The translations under genes and the position numbers were made by a program. Below the pieces are notes generated by a model. It made no database searches, was not told the origin of the DNA, and was given only the letters and a program-made list of their open reading frames with translations. Positions 1 through 13,400 of a stretch of DNA of 64,000 nt are shown piece after piece; position 1 is the first letter of the stretch; each line of letters begins with the position of its first letter. Origin of the DNA: Malania oleifera. Its lineage: Eukaryota > Streptophyta > Magnoliopsida > Santalales > Ximeniaceae. The stretch lies in NCBI RefSeq assembly GCF_029873635.1, contig NC_080428.1, forward strand, positions 64,827,101 through 64,891,100, given 5' to 3'.

Positions 1-1
1 G

Positions 2-127
2 AAGTTCATTACATCTATGGTGGATGGTTCACTGCTCTTGGGAGATTTCAACCAAAAAAGATTTTGTTTGAAGCCGAAAGATGAAAAGAAGAATTTTGTT
101 TGTGGCAAGTCACTCAGCATTCCTTAG
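2..127 (+). CDS. Possible 3'-terminal coding exon of a gene truncated by the window edge
   Basis: The frame starting at base 2 is open from the window edge to a TAG at 125-127, giving about 41 residues with a basic, protein-like composition (it includes a stretch reading NQKRFCLKPKDEKKNF). No start codon or splice acceptor is visible because the window begins inside it. I do not recognise the protein. If real, the gene points toward the 3' end of the ClpF gene, so the two would be convergent. A chance open frame of this length is quite possible. Confidence 0.25.
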   Translation, partial: KFITSMVDGSLLLGDFNQKRFCLKPKDEKKNFVCGKSLSIP

Positions 128-1442
128 ATATGTATTATATTGCTCTATAAAATTTCATGTTTGTGTTGTTAAAAAATGAAACTAATATTGATCATGCTGC
201 TGATAGTTTCATGTATGTTATTAATGTGTTCTTCTAATATCTTTAGCTTTTAATTTATCGTGTAACATTTATAATGCTATGTTGCAGTGCATAAATCTAT
301 GTCCAGTGGTTGCAAAGAGTGCAAGGGATTCTTGAACACTATTAATTCAGGTATCAAATTTTGACGTGTTTAAAAAAAAACTAAAAATTTTGATTTGTAT
401 TTCATCAAATTCATATAAATCAAAATTCAAGTATAATAAAACTCTTATTCTATGTTTGTGAGTCTGAAAATTTTGCCTTTTGAATTTGAATGCATGGATT
501 TGGATAAAATATTATATAAAATTGTATTAAATTTGGTCCAAATTTACACAAATTTAAATTTAAGGTTTAATTTTTACTTTCAAACACAAGATAAATTTCA
601 AACAAAATACAAGCACTTGCTTAGATTCATAGATTAAATTGGAATTTAGATTTCAAATTTGAATTTCAAAATTTTTGATTTCAAACGAGTGGAACCTTTG
701 ATTTTAAACATCTAGGTTGATGATGATGATAAAGAGGTAAATTCCCAATAAGGAATGTTGGGTGGTCTTTAATCCCAATAGCAACATGGATCATAGAAGC
801 TGAATAAAAAGATGTTTTTCAGATTTTACACATTACTACTATTCCAAAAGTAAATGAAAATGTTGTTTTTATTATTATTATTTGAAAATCTGGAAATAAA
901 AAAAAATAAAAACTATTTTTCAGAGTCCATAATTTTCTTCTTCTTCTTCTTCTTCTTCTTCTTCTTCTTCTTTTAAATTTTCCGGGCAGAACAGGCCCTA
1001 AATTACTTAATCAAATACTCAAGATCCTTGAATTTCCAGAGTCATGCTGTAATTCACTAGATAAAAAATTGTTTGGAGTAGTGATCATATTTCAGAACTT
1101 CCAGATTTAGCCAAGATGGAACCCCCACTGGACAATTCAGCTTTGAGAATTCAAATTACAGTAGAACCAAAGAGCTTGAATCGCCAATAGTAATGCAAGA
1201 ATTGCCTACGTCACTGATCCACAAACATAACTCTTAACAAGACTAAACTGTCATTGCCAATAGCTTCAGCCCCAAAAAGTAAGCTATGTACAAGAATCAG
1301 AATCATAAATAAGCCAAAGGGCCTCTGCCTATGCAGCTAGAATGTAGAAATGAATTGAGTTTTAGGTCGATGCTTCCTGGCACAAGGGTGTGCTCTCTGA
1401 CGCTCAAAAGTTAAAAGGGGCAGAAAATCAGGCATCATCCCT
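128..1442. other. Gene-free AT-rich stretch downstream of ClpF
   Basis: No open frame here looks coding. The segment contains a CTT microsatellite at about 936-972 and several direct and inverted AAATTTGAATTT-like words at 440-690, which could be a degenerate MITE but have no clear ends. The last 150 bases or so before 1443 probably hold the 3' UTR of ClpF on the minus strand. Confidence 0.5.
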
Positions 1443-4400
1443 TTACGCATCTTCTCCGGTTCCCTCATCTTCTGAATCGGTGGGCACTTCATACCGAGGC
1501 CTATTGAATTTTTCACGTAGCTGCTTAATTGGTATAAAATCTCCAGCTGCATCCATTCCATAGAACAGAAAGGAAGCATACGGATGATCAAACCTGCCCT
1601 GCATACGTTTCAGCACAGCCCGTGGTCAAAAGAAAATAGCTGGGATAAACATTCTGTGTTTTTTTAACATATTTCTACTCACCATGTCAGGCTTTTCAGG
1701 GGCTAACAAATTCTCCTCAGCAACTGCAACACACAAATTCATTTTGCAATGTTCATCAGGCCGGCAGCAAGGACAAGAACAAAAAAAGGAACTTCCAGAA
1801 CTGACCAATCCAAGATGGACAATGCAAAATATTTCTACACTTTGTATAGGTCATGTGTTATGCTAATATAAGTGCATATAGGCAAAATATTTCTGATATG
1901 AAATGTGAGGTAACACCCAGAGAATTGCAGCCAGAGAGAGCGAAAAGGGTAAAATCTCGTTAAGAGGTTCAAATTGCTGTCAAATTACCATAAGCCACTA
2001 GCAGATTAGGGTCTGCATGTACATCAACCAAGACCTGAAAAACCAAGAACTGAATTTAGTTGGAGACCTACTTTTTTCACATGTGCCAGGTTCTTTACCT
2101 AGTTGATGAAATTATTTAACAAAAGCATCCAAATAATAGAAAATGTATAATATGGCACTTGCGTGCCAGTAGACAGAAAAAAAAAAAAAAAAGCATCTCA
2201 AAGACATTGTGAGATAAGCCAATCAATGCCCACACTGTAAGATCAACAATTTAATAAAATAAATACTCACTTAAATGAGCTAAAAAAGTTAATTGTAGAT
2301 TAATTGCTCCACCATCAAACCTACGAAAATCAATGTCCTTTCAAAACTGCAGGAATGCTATTAGTTTGTCATCCAATTAAAAGCACCAGTTTACTCATGT
2401 TTTCCTTAACCACAACATAATATTTTGACCCTATTCAGAATTTTTTAATATCCTATGAATGAACCAAACATTATTGCTCAGTCTTGGAGAAGAAATAACA
2501 CAATCAGCATATGAAATGAGTGATAATGAGGTTGCTGACAATTGACACCTTTTCACTTCAGTGAGTGTTGCCATCACCAATAATCATCAATAGGACAAAC
2601 TCAATTCACTACAGTTATGTGTGAGATTCGCACACAGGGTAGGGACATCTAATTCAGAATGAGGCATCAATCAAAGCTGTCATTGTTTCTCAACCTACAA
2701 GAACAAAACATTGCAATGCGGACACATAGAAGGCATTTGGTCATGTCCCATGATTTAAGGTTAATCTCATAATGGAACCACCATGTTTAGTTTCACCTCA
2801 ATAATCCTATGTGGTGGTGATCTCGCGATTCTCGCCTCACCTCAATGAAAAGATAAATGCCCAAACTAGTTATCTTTGTCCTCTTGAGGAGAGTTATCCA
2901 AGACCACCCTAAAACACTGATAAAGGAGAAATGTTTTGGAACAATTTTATCCCCACTCAAATATATGTCTAGGGAAACAAATGGTGACTTTTTTCCTCTC
3001 AATGTCCAATACTGCTGAACTATTGTTGAATGACTAGATGTTGATTTAGATCTGGTTGAATTGGAATGAAATGTCAAGTTTTGACTGTTATTTCTTGCTC
3101 ATTGAGATGGAAAGACAACTTTGCATTTATAGTTTGTTATTATATTAATCTAGGGGGGGAAATAATGATTTGAGTCCCTCAGTGTCCAGTCTTGCTGGAT
3201 TGTTTTGAACGATTAGATGTTGATTTAGATATTGTTGAATTGGAATGGGATGTAAGTTTTGATTGTTATGTCTTCTCCACTGAGATGGAAAGACAACTCC
3301 TGCATTTCTAGCTTCTTTTTGTATTAATCTATTTTGAGTGTTACTAGAGATTGAACTTCTATGTTGAAAAGATTATAAGCTTCTTCATAAAAAAAACAAA
3401 AATGAGGCATTTTCTTACAATTTTGAGGATAGTTTAGGCACTGCATGGTGATAGTATATTCCTACGGCATGACCAAACAGATTACTCACAAATGCCTAGG
3501 GACATTTTATCACAGAAAAATCACACACCAATCAGGGTGTTAGATCACCAGGAATCATGACAGCATGGGACAAAATTACATAGATCAGATCACTGCAGAG
3601 ATTCCATTTGGATCACCACACGGCCCCACAATGTTAGAAGTATAGATCATCTCATGGCTGTTGAGGGCAATTTTCATCATTTGGCAATTTTCATGATCAA
3701 CAAATGGATGAACAGAAGGCTGGGCTTGCACAGCCTATTTGCTTGTATTCTAGAAAGTTGAATAGGGAGTTGCTCAAACTGGACACATATGTCCTCAAAT
3801 TCCGTTTGTGTTCACAACATTTGAAGGCACAAACTTTTTCATTAAAATTGATTCATAACTGTTGAAGCTTGATATACATTGTCGGCCTAGAACTAAAAAG
3901 CTTAAAGCTTTTAGGTGCTATTGAATTATTGAGTAAAACTAAAGACCTAATCACCATGAGGTCTCTCCCTCTATTTATAATATGTCAAGTGAATACCAAT
4001 GATTATAATGTCCTTACAAACTCACACTTACTAACATAAAAAACTAGCACACACTAATAATTCTAAACGACCCAAATAACCATTAACACACGCCCTCAAG
4101 ATGGAGCATGGATATCATATGCTCCTAACTTGTTACAAATGAATTTAACACAAGCGTCCCTTAAGGCTTTAGTAGTAAATCAGCAGCTGCAAATTAGACT
4201 TGACATGAGTGGTTGGTTGTAATGATCTTTTTCTGCACAAATTTCTCTCAAACAACGTGGCAATCAACTTTAATGTGTTTTGTCCTCTCATAAAAGACCA
4301 GGTTTAAGGCCATATGAATAGCAAGTTGATTATCACATGTCAACTCCATAACCTGAAAATGTGGATATTCCAATTCTTCCAACATGTTTTTTCAACCAAA

Positions 4401-7400
4401 CAAGTTCACATGTAGTGAGAGTCATGGCGCTGGCAACCACAGTTTGCTTCTTGCTCTTCCAGGAAACCAAATTACCACCAACAAAGATACAGTACTCGAT
4501 TTTTTTATTTTTTTTGTTGAAAGGTGAATTGGCCCAATCTGCATTTGTATATCCCTGAATATAGTGTGAACCCAATCTTGATATAAGAAACCTCTCCAAA
4601 GTGCACTTTGCAATATCTCAAATTACTACATCTTAATAACTTGTTCTCAAAGAATTAAGAAACTAATTCACAAAACTTGTTGCAAAAGATATATCCAGTC
4701 AAGTGACTGACATAATTCAACTTTCCACCAACAAGTCCTTGATATCGTCTTGAATTAGGCAACAAGTCACCCATATCAGGGACAAACTTAATGCTAGGAT
4801 CCAATAACCCAATCTCAATTAGAAATCAAGAACATACTTCCTCTATGAAAAAAATTGTTCCAATATGAGATTTAGATACTTATATACCCAAGAAATTCAA
4901 TGGTCCCAAATCTTTGGTCTAAAACTTTAGTCTATAAAAATACTTTAGGCCTTGGATACCTTGATCATCATCACCAATTATCACAATATCAACCGCATAC
5001 ACAATAAGTAGAATCCTACTAGATGGAGTTTAATGATAAAATACAATTTGATCTACTGCACATTGTCAGAGGCCAAACTCAAGTACTATAGCACTGAATC
5101 AACCAAACCATGCTCTATGAGACTATTAAACCATATAGAGATTTCTTGAGGCTACACATTAAACCAAACTCCCCCTTGAGCAACAAACCTATGAGATTGT
5201 TCCATATAGACCTCCTCCTGAACATCACCATATAGGAAGGCATTCTTCACATCTAACTAATGCAAAGGCCAATGGTAATTGGTGGCTTAAGATATGAACA
5301 AACGAGGCAAGTTTGGGGTCTGTATGTCCAAATAATCCAAACAATACACCTAAGTATATCCCTCAGCAACAAGATGGGTCTTCAAACGAGTAACAGAACC
5401 ATTAGGATTGATTTTCATCGTGTATACCCAACAGCAACCAACCACAGATTTGTCAGAAGGAAGAGATACCAATTCCCAAGTACCATCATATTGTAATACT
5501 TGCATCTTTTCAACTATTGCAGTCCTCCATCCAGAGCAGGCAACGCTTCATAAACAAATTTTGGAAGCAACAAAAGATAGAGTACTAACAAAACAATAAT
5601 ATGACGGTCAAAAGAAGTCGTAGAAAACAAATTAGAGATTGGATGTCGTGTGCAGGTGCATTTACCTTTCCAAAGAGCAATGGGAGGATTAACATCATAA
5701 GAAATGGAATCATCATACCAGGAAACCACAGAGGTAGCAGTAGAAACTAGAAGGAATTCCTCTCCCTTGAGCTGCCATCATGAATACACCTTCAAATTAG
5801 GATGATCAAGGTGACAAAAAGGATGAAACTACATAAGACACAATAGGATGACTAGGTAGAGAAAATAAACTAGAATCTGAAAGATTTGGTAGAGGAGAAT
5901 CACTAAGGTTAAAAGCAAAGAGAATAGTATGATGTTGACTCAAAGAAGGTAATGTTGGTAGAGACAAAAAAGCAATGTAGAGTGGGACTATAACAAAGAT
6001 ATCTCTTTTGAGAACACGAGTCACCAAGGAAGACACATTTTATGGCACAAGGATCCAACTTATCCATCCCTAGGGTTTAACAGATGAGCGAAGGACACAC
6101 ACCCAAATATGCAAGGAGATAAAGAGACAAAGGAGCATTCACAAAGAGAACAGAGTAGGGAATTTTACCAACAAGAACAAAGGATGAGATTCTATTGAAA
6201 ATAAAGCAAGCAATGAACATAGAATCACTCCTAAGCAATTTAGGAACATGCATCTAATAAAGCAAGGAACGAGTGACTTCAAGGATATGTCTATTTTTAC
6301 CCTCAGCAACCCTAATTTATTGTGGAGCGTGGGCATAGGATGGCAAATGAACAATACTAGACTGATTCATATAAGTAGTGAATTGGGAATTCAAGTGCTC
6401 TTTAGCATTATCACTCCAAAGTATCCGAACAGGCAAACCAAATTGAGTCTTTATTTTACAACAAAAGGCACAAAAGATATGAAATAACTCAGAACAAGCT
6501 ACGGTTGGTATTTTTACACCTCAAGGGGAAGCGTGAGCAGAGAATATGCTGCTTTTGTAATTATGAGGAGTAATGGGGGTATTTTTTTCATGCACATTTT
6601 TTATTGTTAATATATAAGAAGGCAGAAAATTGCTGAAAAGAAAAGGGAAAAGAAACGAGCAAACTTGTTATAAAAAATAATAATAAATATAACTAGCATA
6701 ATTTCAAATTCCAAGAAAGATCCTTCACAACAATTTCTCATTGAAAAAATCCATTTGACCAAAAAAAAAAACACATCATCATTGCCATGCATGTGCTATA
6801 TTACCATAACATGTTCATATGACCTAGGACCCTAAAAAATAGTCATTAAAGGAGGGATGCATGTAAGGAGGTCATGACCCAAAATACTTAATAGTCCTGC
6901 CATCCTGGCCTTTTTTTTGGTTTGAGTTTGATAGGCCAGGTCTGCCCACAGGATAAGCAGGCATCTCACACAGTATTTTTTATCAAAATTCTGCAACTGA
7001 AGGACGCTTGGATGAATAACGGAATGGCCACACTAGTAAGCCATACCATTGTACCGTATGCGGGATATTAAGAAGCAGTGACATGACCATATAAGAATGC
7101 CGAGAGGAGTATAAAGGAGGTAAGGAGCAGGCCCATCACAATCTCATAAAGTGCATCATATTTTTTCTCTTTTTGATAGAAAAGGAAGAAATGTTACTAA
7201 AGAAAAAAATTGTACATAAAGGAGCACCATAAAGTGCATCACGATGATTATCCCACGAACCAAAAATGATACTGATATGAAGTTTTTTTTCCTTTACAGA
7301 GAAAATATTGAAGCCAAACATAGGGCAAACTAAACCTGATAAAATGGCTGACTTGAACCACGAGACAACTTTTCAACATGTGCAGTTTCCATCCATGAAC

Positions 7401-10400
7401 TTGATTCGCAGCATACGGGATCCATTCCACAAATCACAGCCCAGTAACCTGAATTCATGACATTAGTATCAATAACTTAAACAACAACCTAATATTCTCA
7501 TAAAATTCCACACTACATTACTGAGGGCAACCCTTGGCCCAACAGCAAGGATGTTACACTCAAAACAGGTTCAAGTTACAGAAGTAGCCTCGCCAAATAT
7601 GGAGGTAACTACACACATCATGTCCTCCCCATACTGCTTGGAGTCTTGGGCACTACATGTTGCATTTGTTTTTTAAAACTCTAAGCTGTGGATCAAAGAA
7701 CCAGCCAGACTAAAGGAATCCTTAAAACTATGGGAAATTGCAAACCAGCAATGCGCAGGAGCTTTGTGCACCAAGCTGCCCTTTATTACTTTATGATTAT
7801 TAAAAAAAAAAAAAAATACTTGCACATGAGCTCGTACACCCTGTGGGATATTGAAGTGAAATCCAACTATAACCCACAATAAATAAGGCAAAATCATGTC
7901 TACTATCAAGGGCTCAATTCACTATCCTCAGTCAAAACAAAGCACAGCATGTGAATTGCGAGAGGATTCTAACAGGGACAAACCTTCATGTGAATTGTTC
8001 AGATCTTACAGGGTATAGCTGCAACCAGATCGAGTCATTCCACCTATCTCGCTGAAGTACTTAAATATAAAATATTGTTCCTTTTAGCAACAAGTACTAA
8101 AAGTTAAAAGCTGCATTTTGTAATGCTAGAAAATAAGCAATGATTTGATCAATAATATTTTCACAATTTAGTAGTAGTAGTAGTAGAAATTGTAGTAGTA
8201 TTAGTAATGATAATGATATAATAATATCTACACTAGAAAAATTAGTTTCATGGGGGAAAGCAAGTGACATGACATGCAGAATCTGTAGAACCAGGGCAGA
8301 AACAAGAAACCATCTGTTTTTTGGATTTCAAATTTCAAAACAGGTTTACTACAAGGCAAGTGCTGAATTAAGAAATCAGGGGGCAGTTATGGACTGCGAA
8401 GAAAATCTCAATTGGTTATCTGTCCTTGGGAATTCAAAATCAGAAGATGAGTCAAAGATGGTCTGGTCATCTGCACTATACTACACATGAAAGATGAGCA
8501 ATGCACAGTTGTTTGCAGAAAACCACAAAATCTGGAAGTATTATTACGTCAAGCTGCCATAGATATCCAATGTAGATGTCCAAAAATTAAAAGATTTGAA
8601 TTCTCAGAAAGCTGATCAAGTGTAAAACCATTTCACAACATTTTAAGGCTTGCTAGCCTAATTTCCCAATTTTGGTAATATATAAAGCTTATCTTTTACC
8701 AATAATAATAATAATAATAACAACAACAACAACATATTAGCATGTTGTAATATAATATAATATACATACATACATACACACATTCAAAATTGTAATAACT
8801 ATTGTGGAATTAAACTTGTAAGTCATACAATGAAACTGTGGAAAGGGTAGTTGAACAAAGATTAAGTTTAGAAACGAGGGTCTCAAAAAATCAATTTGGT
8901 TGCATGCCTAGAAATCTACTATAAAAGCTATATATCTTTTAAGAAGTTTAAGGAAGAGGAACTTACATATTGTTTTTATTGACCAAGAGAAAGCATATGA
9001 TAGGGTACCTAGGGAAGTTCTATGGTGGGTTCTAAAAAAAAAAAAAAACAACTGTATGAAGTAGGTATAGTGACGTCATTAGGGATATGTACGATGGAAT
9101 AATGACTAGCTTCAAGACTACAAGTGAAAAGGCTAGGGAGTTTCCACTCACAATAGGTATATGTCAAAGATCTGCTTTGAACCCCTATCTTTTTACCCTA
9201 GTGATGGATGAACTTACTAAGAGTATCCAAAATGAGATTCCATGGTGTATGTTGTTTGCAAATATTGTCTTGATTGATGAAACTGGGGGTGGAGTAGAAT
9301 TTATGTTAGAAATTATGGAGAGAAGCTTTAGATTCTAGAAGATTTAGGATAAGTAGAAATAAAAGAGAATACATGAAATGTAATTTCAATTGTAGTAGGA
9401 AGAATATTAGAGAAAAGATCAAATTTAATGGTCAAGAAATCAATAGTACTAGTATATTTCAATACCTTGAATCTGTTATGTAAACTAAAGGAGAAATTGA
9501 AGAAGATGCAATACATATAGTTAAAGTAGGTTGGGTAGAGAAGTGTTTCGTGTGTGTTTTGTGATTGATGAATACACTTATAATTAGAAGGGAAGTTCTA
9601 TAGCACGGCTATAAGAGCAGCTATGATATATGAATAAGAATGTTGGGCAACTAAGAAACAACATATCCAAAAAGTAAAAGTTGTTGAGATGAGAATGCTA
9701 AGGTGGATGAGTGACATAACATTAAAAGATAAATTAAAGAATGAAAATATTTGCAATTAAGTTAGGTGTAGCTACTATAGAAGATAAGATAAAAAGGGGG
9801 GCGAATCAAATGGTTTGTGTTTGCCTCAAGGTTTCATTAACTTGTTTTTGATGATAACAAACTATTGTGTACTAATGGCTTTGTGCTTAAGTTGTTTTTA
9901 ACAAGATTAAGCCATTGAAGTTGAAATTTTGAGAGAAGATTTGAAAAGTTAAAATCTTATTTATTTGTATTTTGTTCTCTTAAATGAAATTTGTTTTTCT
10001 TGTAAAGCTGTAAGATTATTAAAGACATGATACTAATGAACTAAAACTATAAAAATGACAAACAAAGAAGACTGAACCAGGCTTTGCAGTCGAAGACGGT
10101 CAACCAGACCATAAGGGGTGATCAGCCAATCAAGGCAGAAGCTAGAGGTGGCCGACCAACCCTTGAAGGCAGTCGACTGGGTCACCTAGTTTTGCCTACA
10201 ACCATCTAATTTTTCTCTCTAACATCCACCAAGCGGTCGACCAGCCTTACCAAAAAACTTGCATAATAGACAAAAAACGGCTAGTTTTACTCTAATCTCT
10301 ATATATATGCCCTCTAAAGCCAAACTCTTTATTCTCTCTTAATCACTCTTGTGCCTCCATTTGCTTACTTTTGAGACAAACACCAAAACTATAGTGCCAT

Positions 10401-13400
10401 CACTTGCATATTGTTTACGAGTTTCTTTTGTTCGCTTCATATTTGTAAATCATTTCTTCTGAGAAAATTTGTTTTGTGATCCGTCTTTTAACTTGGTGTC
10501 CTTGCCTCTGTCAAAGCAAGGTGTGATTGGTTTCCTTCGTCTCTCGAAAACAAAGGGTGCAATTGGTGACCTTGCCGCTATGAAAGGAAGGAGATTAAAG
10601 GAACCTCAAAGTGGTTGGCCTTGAAAAGTGGGCATAGGCAAGGATAGCCAAACCACTATAAAAAGCATTTGCATCTCTCTTCCCTTCTCTCCTTTGATTT
10701 TATTGCTTTAAATTTGTGTATTTGTTGATTTATGTAAATTGTTTTAAATTGTGTAATCAAGCACATTAATTTTATTAAACCCAATTCACTCCTCCCCCAC
10801 CCACCCCCCACCCCCCCCTTTCTCTTGGGTTGCCACTTTGGCCAATAGTTTGGCCATGTGCAATGTAGTATAAATAGTGCACCAATAAGGAGTGAGCTAA
10901 TTACAATGAGGTACAATAGAAAGGGTAGGGGTAAACCTAAAATAACTTGGAATGAGATAGTGAGTAAGAATTTAAGAACCCTAAATTTGTCGGAGGGAAT
11001 CGTCCACGGTCAGCAAATTGACGAAAAATGATTCATGTAGCCGAACCCCCTCGTGGGGCTCAAGGGTTGAATTGTCGTTGTTGTTTATATACACACATAT
11101 ATTAAATACATTTAGTTTAAAAGTATAATATCATGATATTGTATTACATTGCTTTAGTATAATAATATTATGTGGCATGTATCCAATTATGTTATCATAC
11201 TCAAATGTAATAACATTATATTAAAATTCCATAACATAATATCGTGTAAACATATATAATAATGATCATGTGTTATTATAATATTCTAAACATATAACAT
11301 AACAATATTAAACACTATTTATTTTAGTATCATAACAGTATGCTATTGTATTAATATTAAAGTATCATAATATTTTAATTAATTATGTTGTCATATTTTA
11401 ATATAATAACATTAATAATACATCCTCTTCCAATACTACAATAATTTATTACAAAGATCACAATGGTGTGATAATAATTTATGACACGTTAAAACACATT
11501 ATTATATCATATTTTAAAATTTAAATATAATAATATACATACTATGTAATTTTAATATTATGTACTATATAATAATACAAGTGCATTACAATATGATATA
11601 TATATATATATAACATATTGTTATATTATTGCATGATATAGGTGTATTGTTGAACCTCTTGGAAAAGGGCATAAGCAAACCAAATGCTACTTATTTATTG
11701 CAAGTACAAAGTGATAAATGATGCAAGGATTTTTTTATTAGTGAAATACCAAACTGAGGCTAAATCACTACATAAATAGAAATAGAACAAACATGTCATA
11801 ATCAAAGTGTCAAAGTCCTAATTATATTCACATATCCTTGTTTCATTTATCTTTTGGTGATTTTTAGTGGGTTGAATTCATTTTCCTAGTAAGGGATTGA
11901 AAATCCACCTCAATTGGAATTCTGAAAACCTAGTTTCTTGACCATCAGTCCATGCCATCAAGGAGAACTCTTTCTAGATACTGTAAAGAATATATATACC
12001 AGCCCAAAATCAAAAGTAATGCACATATAATAAATATATACCAAACATCTTATGCCTCACTTTCTGGCCCAAACGAAATGCGTATTGAGCATTTTCATAT
12101 GCCAAAGCTTTTGCTGATGCAGACAAAGACTCTGCCTCTAGCTTAGAAATTTCATCTCGTAGTTTAGCAGCCAAAGCATAGCTTTCATTCTCAATTGCAT
12201 TCTGCAGATCTGCACTGTGAAGAAAGAGCAGAAATAATCTTACACATAATTTCAAATTAGATCAATCGTTATTGCATTAAGAAGAAAATGTAAGCAACCC
12301 AAGAAAGCTATAAAAATTAACATGCTAATTTACACACACACAGTTCACTCCCCACCCCCACCCCCCCGGCAGGAAAAAGGAGGGTGTCACAGGTTGAACA
12401 CTTCACATTGTGTGAAAGGCTACGCGGCACTAGCTGTCATACACAAGCTTAACTAATAAACTGAAATTAAATCGCAATTTCACCACATGAATAAGTTCAT
12501 AAGCATCTAATACAAAAATGAAAAAGCAGTGAAGTAAACACAAGTCACATGGCAAACCATAACACCTCCTGGCAACATGTGTTTAGCAAGGGAAGCAAGT
12601 AGGTTGAACACATTACAACAGATAGTGAGTTCTACAAGATTGATGAACACTTACCCTCCCAAACTTTCTAAGTGATTCCTACTCTTAGCAAAAACATCAT
12701 TTTGACCAAGGAGCCATACTTCCCCTTTTCACTAAGGTATTATCCATTTATCCTACTCAAAGAACAAAACTCACAATAGTATTTACATTGTGGTTACCCA
12801 TCCAATGTGCACAAGACAAGAGGTCATAAGCAAGCATAAGGCCCTAAACAAGCTAAGCTCGTGACATTCTCCCCCACTATGTAGTCAACATCCTCATAAA
12901 CTTTGACACTAGGTACTCTTCGACTTTGTCCACAAATGTTATATCTCTTCCCCTTACATCTTCATATTTGAGGCCCTCCAATTTCACTGAGAACTCGTGT
13001 TGTTTTCCCCTTGAGGATGTGAACTCTCTGTTTGCAAGGATCTTATCCACTTCTCCCCTTTCAAGTTGCAAGGTCTTCAATGGTGCTCTCATTAACTTGA
13101 GTCGGACCCTCATTGTCAACGATGGCTGGCTTGAGGACGTGAAACACAAGGTGCACTAACAAGACCCTAGGGTTTTATCATAGAGAAATTGGGGAAATAG
13201 AGAGAATGGAAAATAGAAAGAGAAAATAGGGTTGATCACTTCGAGGGGATCTGCCTCCAAATCAGCCAAAGGCTATGAATTATATTATTACTTGCATGAA
13301 TACATACATACATGTCAACGGAACAGCAAATAAAAAAGCAAAAGATTTCTTTCCTTACTTCAGCCCACAATTATTTCCTTATATTTCAATTCATTATTTT

